In this document: positions 42,742-51,361 of the stretch, piece after piece | How the letters are laid out: each line of letters starts with the position of its first letter | Numbering within the stretch: the first letter of the stretch is position 1 | Source of the DNA: EB88 sp965199135 | Lineage (GTDB): Bacteria; Acidobacteriota; Terriglobia; Terriglobales; Acidobacteriaceae | NCBI GenBank assembly: GCA_965199135.1 | Contig: OZ240685.1 | Location: 2,728,001 to 2,792,000 of the forward strand | Direction: 5' to 3' | Length of the DNA: 64,000 bases | Translations under genes and position numbers: made by a program | Notes under the pieces: generated by a model | The model's input: only the letters and a program-made list of their open reading frames with translations | Databases searched by the model: none | Told to the model about the DNA's origin: nothing

Positions 42742-43731
42742 ATGGAAAACGTAGCGATGAGCAATGCAGGCCGGCCCCGGCCTGCTGTGGAGAGGCTGGG
42801 TAGGCAGGACAGCAGAGATCACGGGACCGGCCTCGAGCCGAAGAGCAAAGTTCCGCAGCAGTGCACCGTCGTCGGGTGCACCGGAAAGGGACGCTTCTCC
42901 TTCCATGGTCGCTTCGCATGCAGCCGCGAATGCCTGGAGTTGCTGCTGCGGATGGCGGTCCTTGAAGAGCAGACCGAGGCCACGGCCGCGGGCCTGCGAC
43001 AGAGTGCGCGAGTGCAGCTGGGGCGCATCCTGATCGAACAGGGCACGATCACCGAACAGCAGCTCGACCGGGCGCTGCGTGCGCAACGCGCGACTGGTGC
43101 CGGGCGCCTGGGCTGCTGGCTCAAGCAGCAGATCGAACTTCCCGAGGCAGACTTCACCGCGGCGCTCTCGATCCAGTGGCGCTGCCCGGTCTTTCGCATC
43201 GGAACCTTTGCGTCGCTGCGGATGGCGCAGTACCTGCCCCGGCCCTTGATCGAGGCGCATGGTGCCCTGCCGCTACGAGTCACTGGAGCACCGTCGCGGC
43301 TCTCGCTCTGCTTTGAAGACCATCTCGACTCGGAGCTGCTGAGCGCGGTTGAACGGATGCACGGGATCGCCTTCGAGACCGGACTGCTCACGGCGACTGA
43401 TTTCTGGGAGGTCACGCGACAGCTGCTGAGCGGCCCGTTTCCGCCCGTGGTGACCGTGTCGGCCTCATCGCAGGAGGGAATGACAGAGGCGATGAGCCGG
43501 GTCCTGGTTGACTGCGAGGCCACCGACTCGCGCATGGTCGCAGTCCATGGCTGCTACTGGCTTCGCTTCTGGACGGGACGGGAGAGCGAGACGGGTGAGA
43601 CCGCGAGCTACGACATCCTGTGCACGCCGACCGTACAGCTTCGTCGTCGTTACAGCGAAGGCGAGGACGACTGCGAGCCGCTGGTGGAGGCGATGCTGGC
43701 CGTGCACCGGGGAGGGCGGACCCAGGTGTAG
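42742..43731 (+). CDS. Stand-alone MshEN-like protein with a Cys4 N-terminus
   Basis: A 329-residue protein with three visible parts. Residues 41-64 carry C-x4-C-x13-C-x3-C, a possible zinc site. Residues about 91-230 match the MshEN domain that precedes type II/IV secretion ATPases: QLGRILIEQGTITEQQLDRA, then RLGCWLKQQIELPEADF and ALPLRVTG. In known proteins these motifs bind cyclic-di-GMP; here the second copy has lost its Gly. Residues 232-329 are unrecognised (MVAVHGCYWLRFW). No ATPase follows. It starts 47 bp after the sigma factor, with AGGAGG upstream, so the two are probably co-expressed. Confidence 0.78.
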   Translation: MENVAMSNAGRPRPAVERLGRQDSRDHGTGLEPKSKVPQQCTVVGCTGKGRFSFHGRFACSRECLELLLRMAVLEEQTEATAAGLRQSARVQLGRILIEQGTITEQQLDRALRAQRATGAGRLGCWLKQQIELPEADFTAALSIQWRCPVFRIGTFASLRMAQYLPRPLIEAHGALPLRVTGAPSRLSLCFEDHLDSELLSAVERMHGIAFETGLLTATDFWEVTRQLLSGPFPPVVTVSASSQEGMTEAMSRVLVDCEATDSRMVAVHGCYWLRFWTGRESETGETASYDILCTPTVQLRRRYSEGEDDCEPLVEAMLAVHRGGRTQV

Positions 43732-43736
43732 GCCTG

Positions 43737-44624
43737 TTAGGGCTCAGGCTCAGGCAGGGGCTCGAGTGCTGCACCACCTTTGCGGTCGCGTGCGATCCGG
43801 GTGAAGGTTGCCGGAGCGTCCGGATACCAGCTCAGCCGATGCAGGTCGCGCTTGCGGACATGGAGCACGGCTTCGGGCCGAAAACAGGCGAGACACGTGC
43901 CCCCGGCTCTGCGGGTGCTCGGGAAGACCACCCCGAGTGATCCGGCTTCGAGCAACTCTGCAGCGAGTTGCTGCGACGCGATGTATGAGCCGGGAGTGAG
44001 GCACAGCATGCGAGCGACCTCGTGCCGCTCGATGACCGAGTCAATCGATGACCGCCGCAGGTCGTGAAAGGGACCAGTGAACTCGGCCACGTAGTGGTCA
44101 TAGTCGAGATCTTCGCGCTGCAGCCAGCCAATCTCGCTCAACTGCACCGAGCGGTGAAAAAGCACCTCTGCCTTGGCCGTGGCCAGCTCGAAAGCCGCGT
44201 ACCAGGCACCGCGGGCGGGCGTGGAGAAGCGCGCTCCCTGGGGATGAGGATGCGCAAAGGCGGCGTTGATGATGCGGGCGTAGGGAACGCCGAAGACCAG
44301 CTCGCTCGCAGCGATCCAGGGCCGGTGGTTGCTCTCGGCCAGCAGCCGTTCGTTGGTTGCATTATCGAGCGCGTAGATGTGTTGCAGGTCGTCGTCGTTG
44401 TCGGCGATGCGGGTGAGCACAGACTCGCTGTAGCGGGCCGGCAGCAGGCGCGAGGTCGGCGAGCGATCCAGCAGCGTGATCGGCGGGACATAGCGCGTGG
44501 ACGGAAGCAGTCTCGGAGCGAGGGATCCCCGTGCTTCGCGCAGCCGCTCGGCTGCAGCCTGAAGACTCAGCTTGCGTCCCGGGAGGGCACGTTGGTGCGT
44601 CGGTCTACGGCCCGCTCTCCGCAT
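43737..44624 (-). CDS. RES-domain toxin
   Basis: The 295-residue protein has the RES domain, whose characterised members degrade NAD+ and arrest growth. Visible family motifs are RLLPARYSESVLTRIAD, LVFGVPYARIINAAFAHPHP, RFSTPARGAWYAAFELATA (with the Arg, Tyr and Glu of the active pocket) and GSLGVVFPSTRRAGGTCLACF with the conserved Ser. It is longer than typical RES toxins (about 150-200 residues), with roughly 60 extra N-terminal residues. The Xre-type antitoxin gene lies 15 bp upstream. It ends 5 bp from the convergent MshEN gene. Confidence 0.88.
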   Translation of the reverse strand: MRRAGRRPTHQRALPGRKLSLQAAAERLREARGSLAPRLLPSTRYVPPITLLDRSPTSRLLPARYSESVLTRIADNDDDLQHIYALDNATNERLLAESNHRPWIAASELVFGVPYARIINAAFAHPHPQGARFSTPARGAWYAAFELATAKAEVLFHRSVQLSEIGWLQREDLDYDHYVAEFTGPFHDLRRSSIDSVIERHEVARMLCLTPGSYIASQQLAAELLEAGSLGVVFPSTRRAGGTCLACFRPEAVLHVRKRDLHRLSWYPDAPATFTRIARDRKGGAALEPLPEPEP

Positions 44625-44639
44625 CGTCGAAGGGTCTTC

Positions 44640-45113
44640 TCAGCCACCGCGTCGCGCATCGAGCAGCCGCCGAACCAGGTCCATGGCAGGCGCGCCCCCG
44701 GCCAGCATGTACTCCAAGGGGGTGCGGTTAGAAAAGATCTCGTTCGAGTTTGGCAGGGCGATCCACCGGTCCGCGAGGTGGGCGCTGAAGAGAATGTTCA
44801 GCGACTTGAAAATGCCAATCAGGTAGGAGATCCGGACAAGCCGGTCCTGCTCGAGCTGCTTCGCCACGCCGGTCTTGGTGGTGTTGCTCTTCCAGGTGTA
44901 GTACGTGCCATTCGACACGTCGCCAAGGAGCCGGCGTGCATCTTCGTCGCGCACTTTCCAGTGGCGCATGATATTGAAGAAGGCCCGTAGGGCAGCAGGA
45001 GACAGCTTGCGGCGTTCCGAGGGGTCGCTGAGGTTGGGGAACTCCGGCGGTGAGTACAGGCTGCTGGGGTAGACTGCCTGGCCGGAAGCCGGGATGAACT
45101 TGGCCACGTACAT
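44640..45113 (-). CDS. Xre/MbcA/ParS-type antitoxin (DUF2384)
   Basis: A 157-residue antitoxin paired with the RES toxin. The N-terminal part is an Xre-like HTH (LSPAALRAFFNIMRHWKVRD, then NGTYYTWKSNTT). The C-terminal part has the DUF2384 toxin-binding region (RISYLIGIFKSLNILF, then RTPLEYMLAGG). Such antitoxins block the RES active site and repress their own operon. The ATG at 45113 with GAGG just upstream is chosen; a GTG at 45137 would add eight residues. Confidence 0.87.
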   Translation of the reverse strand: MYVAKFIPASGQAVYPSSLYSPPEFPNLSDPSERRKLSPAALRAFFNIMRHWKVRDEDARRLLGDVSNGTYYTWKSNTTKTGVAKQLEQDRLVRISYLIGIFKSLNILFSAHLADRWIALPNSNEIFSNRTPLEYMLAGGAPAMDLVRRLLDARRGG

Positions 45114-45275
45114 TGCCTCGTGAAAAGGACACGCCACTCCAAATCCGGAGCGCTGATTTCACAATAGACGCTGTGGAGCTTCTGTTGTGCTGGAACTTAC
45201 CAGAATGTGCGTTGTCGTGGTTACCGCCAACCTGAGACAAAGGGAGGAAAGCTCCGCCAGGACTTCTGTGAGGGA

Positions 45276-45311
45276 GGAGGCGTAACTCCGCTTTCGCGGG
45301 ACCACGCCTCC
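45276..45311 (-). other. Stem-loop between the metallothionein-like and antitoxin genes
   Basis: GGAGGCGT (45276-45283) pairs with ACGCCTCC (45304-45311), and an inner CCGC/GCGG stem closes on TTTC. It lies just beyond the metallothionein-like stop on the minus strand. There is no T-run, so it may stabilise the 3' end or act as a weak terminator. Confidence 0.4.
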
Positions 45312-45330
45312 CTGGGTTGCTGCCTCGCAA

Positions 45331-45513
45331 TTATCCTCGAGCCGACGGCCCTTGTTCGCACAAGCTGTGGTGACACTGGCAGTTCAGCTCGGTCATGCCG
45401 TGGGCATCGTGGCAGCGTTCCGAGCAGAACTTCTTGCCTGCTTCCACGGTACAAAAACAGGCCGGATGGGCACACTTTTTCGGCCCAGCGGCCGCGCTGG
45501 ATTTTCCAAACAT
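45331..45513 (-). CDS. Metallothionein-like small Cys-rich protein
   Basis: A 60-residue protein with eight Cys (14, 19, 21, 30, 34, 45, 47, 52) and five His. The arrangement CAHPACFC, FCSERC, NCQCHHSLC resembles SmtA/BmtA-type bacterial metallothioneins, which bind zinc and other thiophilic metals in the cytoplasm. A perfect AGGAGG lies 5 nt before the ATG, which supports a real gene despite its size. It is divergent from the ABC transporter operon and upstream of the toxin-antitoxin pair. Metal specificity is unknown. Confidence 0.82.
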   Translation of the reverse strand: MFGKSSAAAGPKKCAHPACFCTVEAGKKFCSERCHDAHGMTELNCQCHHSLCEQGPSARG

Positions 45514-45704
45514 GCAAGCCTCCTGCTGGCAGAGGACTAGGGGCTCTGCCGCTCATCTCGAAAGCATGCTCCGCCCGCTCCACAATGTGCAAGAGCTGTG
45601 CAAGGTGACACGTGTCATGCTGTTTTGCTGACGGTTGCCACTGCCACTGCGGGCCTGCACAAGGCACTCTTGGATCACGCATTGCACAGCGAGGGAGATA
45701 GCCG

Positions 45705-46676
45705 ATGACGGTTCAGGAAGAGACCAGCGCAGCACCCGAGGCGCATATCGTGGGGATCGAAACGCACTCCTCCGGCGCGCCGGTGGCCGCGCTCAAAGAC
45801 GTGACGAAGCGCTACGGCCAGCATCTTGCGCTCGCGGGGCTTTCCTTCCAGCTGCGTGGCGGCGAGATCGTTGCGTTGCTTGGGCCGAATGGAGCGGGCA
45901 AGACCACGGCGATCCGCATACTGTTGGGGTTGACGCGCCAGACTGGCGGCGAGGCTTCGCTGTTCGGACAGGGGTGCCGGGACCGGGCAGCGCACAAGCG
46001 CGTGGGGGCCATGCTGCAGGTCGGGCGTATGCCTGAGTCGTTGCGCGTGCGGGAGCATATCGAGCTCTTCCGCGGCTACTATCCACGGCCGCTCCCGGTC
46101 GACGAGTTGCTTCGTATCGCGGGCCTCGCGCCGGTCGCCAACAAGCTCTTCGGGGATCTCTCCGGCGGCCAGAAACAGCGGGTCTTGTTTGCGATTGCGC
46201 TTGCGGGCGACCCCGATCTCTTGTTTCTCGACGAGCCAACGCTTGGGCTGGATGTGGAAGCACGACGCGCACTGTGGACCGAGGTGCGCGCGCTTGCGGC
46301 ACGCGGGAAAACGATTCTCCTGACGACTCATTACCTGGAGGAGGCCGAGGCGCTGGCGACCCGAATCCTTCTGCTCAAGAATGGGCGGCTACTGGCGGAA
46401 GGCACACCGGCCGAGTTGCGCGCCCGCGCGGGAGCGACCTGGATCCGCTGCTGCACGTTGCTCGCCGAAGGCACGCTCCTTCGACTGCCCGGCGTCGCGA
46501 CCGTGCGACAGGAGGGAGAGCGGAGCCTGCTCACGACGGAGACCCCGGAACAGACACTGCGGGCGCTGCTTGCGGCGGACGCCACCGTGAGCCGACTCGA
46601 GGTGAACCCGGTTCCCTTTGAGGACGCCTTTCTGTCGCTCACGAATCACACAGCCCCATCGACGCCTGTTCAGTAG
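45705..46676 (+). CDS. ABC transporter ATPase (ABC-2/CcmA type)
   Basis: A 323-residue ATPase with Walker A (LLGPNGAGKTT), signature (LSGGQKQRV), Walker B (LLFLDEPTLGLD) and H-loop (LLTTHYLEEAEAL). The C-terminal 100 residues are an accessory domain typical of drug- and lipid-exporter ATPases (DrrA/CcmA group). It pairs with the permease gene 43 bp downstream. The first 30 residues are poorly conserved. Confidence 0.9.
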   Translation: MTVQEETSAAPEAHIVGIETHSSGAPVAALKDVTKRYGQHLALAGLSFQLRGGEIVALLGPNGAGKTTAIRILLGLTRQTGGEASLFGQGCRDRAAHKRVGAMLQVGRMPESLRVREHIELFRGYYPRPLPVDELLRIAGLAPVANKLFGDLSGGQKQRVLFAIALAGDPDLLFLDEPTLGLDVEARRALWTEVRALAARGKTILLTTHYLEEAEALATRILLLKNGRLLAEGTPAELRARAGATWIRCCTLLAEGTLLRLPGVATVRQEGERSLLTTETPEQTLRALLAADATVSRLEVNPVPFEDAFLSLTNHTAPSTPVQ

Positions 46677-46719
46677 CAGCTCCGCATGCCGCACGTGAAC
46701 TCTCCGGAGGTACAGTCCC

Positions 46720-47520
46720 ATGGCCACGCTCGCTCTTCCCACTGCTTCCACGTCGGAACACCGCGTCAACCTCGTGGGTCTCTACCTGCGCGAGACTGCG
46801 GCCGAACTCCAGAAGCTTCGTCGCAATCGCGCGTACTCGTTCTCGGTGATCGGCTTCCCCGTGATCTTCTACCTGATGTTCAGCACGCTGCACTCCGCCG
46901 GAACCGCGGAGGGCAGGGAAGTCGCGCGGTACCTCCTGGCCAGCTACTCATGTTTCGGCACGGTCGGCGCGGCGTTGTTCGGCATCGGCAATGGCCTCGC
47001 GGCAGAACGGGGCCACGGCTGGCTGGAACTGAAACGAGCAAGCCCCATGCCGGCGGGGGCGTACCTGTTCGCCAAACTGGCCGCGAGCATCGTCTTCTCA
47101 CTGTCGATCTGTCTGCTGCTCGTTGCCCTGGGGCCGCTGGTGGTGCACCATGTGGTCGCGACGCCGCGGGAGGTCCTGGCGCTGCTTGGCGTCGTCGCTG
47201 TGGGCACGATTCCGTTTGCGAGCCTGGGGCTCTTGTTCGGGCTGGTGATCCCGCCGAATGCTGGTCCGGGGTTTGTGAACCTGGTGTACCTGCCGCTCTC
47301 CTTCCTCGGTGGCTTGTGGATGCCGGTAAGCGATCTGCCACACGCGCTGCAGAGTGTGGCGCATTTCCTGCCGACCTACTGGTTTTCGCGCCTGGCGCTG
47401 CACACAGTGCATCTCTCGTCAGCCTCCGAGCCGCTCGGCTATGCTGTGCTGGCAGCCTACACAGTTGGGCTGCTGCTGCTAAGCGCGCGTATGTGGTCGC
47501 GAAGTGAGGCGAAGGCATGA
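46720..47520 (+). CDS. ABC-2 type permease
   Basis: A 266-residue membrane protein with about six helices and an ABC-2 layout: a cytoplasmic N-terminus, then VIGFPVIFYLMFSTLH and YLPLSFLGGLWMPVSDLPHALQ. That second segment is the conserved ABC-2 signature region. Together with the preceding ATPase it should form an exporter of lipids, drugs or peptides. A DesK-like sensor kinase follows after 67 bp. Confidence 0.89.
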   Translation: MATLALPTASTSEHRVNLVGLYLRETAAELQKLRRNRAYSFSVIGFPVIFYLMFSTLHSAGTAEGREVARYLLASYSCFGTVGAALFGIGNGLAAERGHGWLELKRASPMPAGAYLFAKLAASIVFSLSICLLLVALGPLVVHHVVATPREVLALLGVVAVGTIPFASLGLLFGLVIPPNAGPGFVNLVYLPLSFLGGLWMPVSDLPHALQSVAHFLPTYWFSRLALHTVHLSSASEPLGYAVLAAYTVGLLLLSARMWSRSEAKA

Positions 47521-47587
47521 CTCCGTTCGGCTTGCTTTACGGTTCTGCTCGTCTGCATCTGTCACTTTCGAGAAGAGAGGCCGCCTT

Positions 47588-48775
47588 ATGACGAAGACCG
47601 CAAGGGGCACCAGGGATCTCGACCTCGCCCGCATGCGCTGGCAGCTCTGTGCCCGAGGTTTGAGCCCGTTTACCTGGCTGATTTATATCGGCTTCTGGGT
47701 CATCCTGCCCTACTACCGACGCGACTCGAGGGACTGGATCTATCTCGGGAGCGCCGTAGCGATCTTTCTTCCTTGTTTCGTCGGCGGTTTGTACGGAAGC
47801 CTGGGAGTGCGTCGCCTGAGTCTCCTCGGCATGCTTGCCCTGGCGCTTGTCTACGTCCCGGTGAACGAGAGCGCCTTTGGGATCTACTTCTACCTGCCGT
47901 GGTTTCTGCTAAGTGTCGTAGAGACAGACGTCATGTACTTCTGGCTGGTGGGGCTGGAGTGCGTCGTGATCATGGCGCAGGCCTACTTCTCGCATCCACA
48001 ACTGGATAGCTGGGAGTGGTCGGTCGGCGTTGGTGTCTGCGCACTGAGTGGGACCAATGCTCTGCGGCTGCGCCAGCAGGAGCGATCAAACGCCCGACTC
48101 CGCATGGCACACGACGAGATCGAAGCCCTTGCAAAAACGGCAGAGAGAGAGCGCATCGCACGCGATCTCCACGATGTGCTCGGCCACACGCTCTCGCTCA
48201 TCTCCGTCAAGAGCGAGTTGGCAGCAAGGCTGCTCGCAACCGATCCCGAGCGCACCGCGCAGGAGCTTCAGGAGATCCAGAACACGGCGCGTCGAGCGCT
48301 GACGGAGGTGCGACAGACGGTTTCCGGCTATCGGGCGCAGGGGCTTGAGAATGAATTCACCCAGGCGTGTGTTGCCCTGCGCGATGCAGGCGTTGAGATG
48401 GGTCTGCGGCCCGCGGGCGTGCCGCGTCTGCCCGTGCAGATCGAGGCCTCGCTGTCGCTGATTCTGCGCGAAGCGGTCACCAACATCATCCGGCACGCAG
48501 GAGCAACCTCGGTTGACTTCGTCTTTTTGCAGGAGCGGAATAGTTTGACACTTGAAGTCCGCGACAATGGTCGCGGAATGCGCGGAGAGGAGGGCAACGG
48601 CTTGCAGGGCATGCGAGAGCGTGTGAGTGACCTCGGGGGACAACTCTCCCTGGTCGCCGGGCCGAACCATCGCGGAACCACGCTGCGTGTGCAGTTGCCG
48701 CTTGCGGGAGCGAGTGAGCAGCACGCCACACCCGTCCATCTGCCCGAGGCACTCTCGATCGTGCCGAGCCGTTAG
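47588..48775 (+). CDS. Sensor histidine kinase, DesK-like (NarL-type partner class)
   Basis: A 395-residue membrane kinase with five to six N-terminal helices (residues about 28-160) and a HisKA_3 dimerisation domain. The phospho-acceptor His195 is in RIARDLHDVLGHTLS. The ATPase domain has the N-box LREAVTNIIRHAGA and the G-box region VRDNGRGMRG. It resembles B. subtilis DesK. Such kinases usually sit beside a LuxR-type regulator, but none is present; the next gene is a Ser/Thr kinase. The link to the ABC exporter operon suggests sensing of the exported compound or membrane state. Confidence 0.9.
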   Translation: MTKTARGTRDLDLARMRWQLCARGLSPFTWLIYIGFWVILPYYRRDSRDWIYLGSAVAIFLPCFVGGLYGSLGVRRLSLLGMLALALVYVPVNESAFGIYFYLPWFLLSVVETDVMYFWLVGLECVVIMAQAYFSHPQLDSWEWSVGVGVCALSGTNALRLRQQERSNARLRMAHDEIEALAKTAERERIARDLHDVLGHTLSLISVKSELAARLLATDPERTAQELQEIQNTARRALTEVRQTVSGYRAQGLENEFTQACVALRDAGVEMGLRPAGVPRLPVQIEASLSLILREAVTNIIRHAGATSVDFVFLQERNSLTLEVRDNGRGMRGEEGNGLQGMRERVSDLGGQLSLVAGPNHRGTTLRVQLPLAGASEQHATPVHLPEALSIVPSR

Positions 48776-48847
48776 CCCGTCACCAGTCTCTCGGCGGTGC
48801 TCGGGGATTTACCGAGCACTCGCAAACACCCGATACACTAGAGGCTG

Positions 48848-51307
48848 ATGAAGCATCGCGTGATCGAGCATTATGAGCTCCAGCGCCGCCTGGGAACAGG
48901 TGGCAGCGGCGTTGTGTACCTTGCGAACGACACGGAGTTGATGCGGCCAGTCGTGCTCAAGATCCTCAAGCGCGGCTCCCTCAATCCAGAGCAGATGCGC
49001 ACCACGGTGCTGCGCGAAGCACGCCTTGCCTCGGCCATCGAACACCCCAACGTCTGCGCAATCTACGAGGTCGGCGAAGAGGGCGAAGAAGGCTACATCG
49101 TGATGCAGTATGTGCCGGGCCAGCCGCTTGATAAGCTCATTGCGAAAGGGCCGGGCAGCATGCAGCTGGTGCTCTCGGTCGGTATCCAGATCGCAGATGG
49201 GCTCAACGCGGCGCATACGCTCGGAATCTTTCATCGCGACCTGAAGCCCGCGAATGTGATCCTCACCGACGGTGGGCTGATCAAGATTCTGGATTTTGGC
49301 CTCGCGCGACGGCTCAGTGTCGAGGACGCCGAGTTTGATCCCTCGCTGACCAGCACGCGGAAGGGTGGCGCGCCGCTTGCGACCTACACGGCGCGCGGCG
49401 GCACCATTGGCTACATGGCGCCGGAGCAGTTTGTTACCGGGCAGTCGAGTGTGCGCTCGGATCTCTGGGCGCTCGGCGTGATTCTGTATGAACTCGTAAG
49501 TGGCCGGCATCCCTTTTCGCGTCCCGACGGCGATGAGTTCCAGAGCATTCGCGCGATCCAGTTCGTGGAACCGCCAGACCTTGCGACCTGCTGCCCGCAG
49601 GTGCCCGCCGAGCTTGCCAGCGTGATCTACACGCTGCTTGCGAAGAACCCGACCGACCGTTACGCGAGCGCTGCGGAAACGCGCGAGGCGCTTAAGACCA
49701 TCATGCGCACGATGCAGATGGAGTCGGGCATCATCCCAGGCGAGGCGGCGGCGACGCTTCCGGTCTCGGCTGCCGAAAGCGAAAAGCGCGCGACGGGATT
49801 CTTGTCGATGCTGGCAGAGCGTTTTCGCGATTCGCCGGACTCGGCGGCCAAGCAGAACAGCATCATGGTGCTGCCTTTCAAGAATCTCGGGGCAGAGCCG
49901 GTTGCGCCGCTCTATGGCTCGGCACTGGCCGATGCGATCGGCGCGCGCCTGGCGCGGATGCCATCGCTCGTGGTGCGGCCCTCAGGCGCCCTTTCGCAGA
50001 TGAGCAATGCGCAGCAACTGGCGCAGATGGACCCGCTTGAGATCGGGCAGAAGCTGCTGGTGCGCTGGGTGCTTGCCGGCAACTTCGTGCGAGGCACGCA
50101 AGGCTTCGACCTGAACTGGCAGCTGCTCGACGTCGTGAATCAGAGCGTGAGCGGTGGTGGCTCGATCAGTGTGCAGTCCTTCGATCTGATCGCGGTGCAG
50201 AGCGAGATTTGCAACGACGTCTTTGCATCGCTGCAGGGCATTGGTTCGCTCAAGATTGCCGAGCGGCCTGCGCCCCGCAGCCAACTCACCGGGCAGCTCT
50301 CGGAGGAGTACCTGCAGGCCCGCGCCATGCTGTCGTCTTTTATGCAGCGCACCGGCAGCCGCACGGATCTCGATCGGGCGCTTGAGCGCTTCGAGCATGT
50401 GACGGCACAGGATGCGCCCTTCTCGGCGGCCTGGAGTGGGCTCGGCATCACGCACCTGCAGTATGTCCGTCATGGCTTCGGCGGACACATGCACGTGATT
50501 GCAGCACGAAAGGCCTTTGATCGCGCCCTCGAGATCGATCCCGGCTCGGTCGAGGCGAATCTGTATCGCGTGTACATGCTGCTGTCCCGCGGCGAGAAGG
50601 AAAGTGCCCGCCACGGCATCGAGCATTTGCTGCACAGCGCCGGCAATGACGCGCAGGTACATATCATCGCAGGCATCACGATGCGGCTTGATGGCATGTA
50701 CGAGCAGGCACTCTCGCAGTTCAATCAGTCGCTGCAGCTTGATCCATCGAATGCGCCGGTGATCTATAACCATCGCGCTCGTGTGTACCAGTACCAGAAC
50801 CAGCTGGAGCTTGCTAACGATGAGCTCGAGAAGGGGCTCGCGCTCGAGCCGAAGCATCCGCTGCTGCGTACCTCGGTCGCCTACCAGCGCATGCGGCAGA
50901 ACGATATCGCCGAGGCAATCGACATCCTGGAGCGCGTGATTGAAGACGACCACAGCATGCGCCTCGCATACCCTACGCTCGCCATGTGCTATGTGCAGGC
51001 AGGCGAGCGCGAGCGGGCGACGGAGTTGATCGAGGAAAACTCCATCTCTGCTGCTGAAGCCGATAGCGAGATGGCCTATCGGCTTGCGACGTATTACGCG
51101 GTGGAGGGTGACGAGAGCGAAGCGCTGCACTGGCTGCGTCGCGCGATCTACCTGGGCAATGAGAACTATCCCTGGTTCGCGCAGAATCCGGCGTGGAAGC
51201 GGCTCAGCGGCCACTCGGATTTCGAGCGGATCCTCGAGGATCTGAAGAAGAGCTACCGGCGCAACCAGAGGAACTGGAAACGCCTGCTGGACCGGGTGCC
51301 GCACTAG
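48848..51307 (+). CDS. Ser/Thr protein kinase with TolB-like and TPR regions
   Basis: An 819-residue protein. The kinase domain spans about 1-280: P-loop GTGGSGVVYLA (16-26), Lys38, HRDLKPANV (Asp131), DFG (149-151) and APE (191-193). A TolB-N/FlgO-like segment begins at about 335 (IMVLPFKNLGAE). The rest, from about 480, is built of tetratricopeptide repeats. I see no membrane helix between kinase and TPRs, so it is probably cytoplasmic. Such kinases are expanded in acidobacteria. No substrate or partner phosphatase is nearby. Confidence 0.9.
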   Translation: MKHRVIEHYELQRRLGTGGSGVVYLANDTELMRPVVLKILKRGSLNPEQMRTTVLREARLASAIEHPNVCAIYEVGEEGEEGYIVMQYVPGQPLDKLIAKGPGSMQLVLSVGIQIADGLNAAHTLGIFHRDLKPANVILTDGGLIKILDFGLARRLSVEDAEFDPSLTSTRKGGAPLATYTARGGTIGYMAPEQFVTGQSSVRSDLWALGVILYELVSGRHPFSRPDGDEFQSIRAIQFVEPPDLATCCPQVPAELASVIYTLLAKNPTDRYASAAETREALKTIMRTMQMESGIIPGEAAATLPVSAAESEKRATGFLSMLAERFRDSPDSAAKQNSIMVLPFKNLGAEPVAPLYGSALADAIGARLARMPSLVVRPSGALSQMSNAQQLAQMDPLEIGQKLLVRWVLAGNFVRGTQGFDLNWQLLDVVNQSVSGGGSISVQSFDLIAVQSEICNDVFASLQGIGSLKIAERPAPRSQLTGQLSEEYLQARAMLSSFMQRTGSRTDLDRALERFEHVTAQDAPFSAAWSGLGITHLQYVRHGFGGHMHVIAARKAFDRALEIDPGSVEANLYRVYMLLSRGEKESARHGIEHLLHSAGNDAQVHIIAGITMRLDGMYEQALSQFNQSLQLDPSNAPVIYNHRARVYQYQNQLELANDELEKGLALEPKHPLLRTSVAYQRMRQNDIAEAIDILERVIEDDHSMRLAYPTLAMCYVQAGERERATELIEENSISAAEADSEMAYRLATYYAVEGDESEALHWLRRAIYLGNENYPWFAQNPAWKRLSGHSDFERILEDLKKSYRRNQRNWKRLLDRVPH

Positions 51308-51361
51308 ATCCAAGAGATCGTCGTTCGTGTCATTTACCCGGGAGCGGGGGAGCGCTAGTGG

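Noticed and set aside
49982..51313. Minus-strand 443-codon frame over the TPR kinase
   Set aside because: The TPR region on the plus strand is regular and in frame with the kinase domain.
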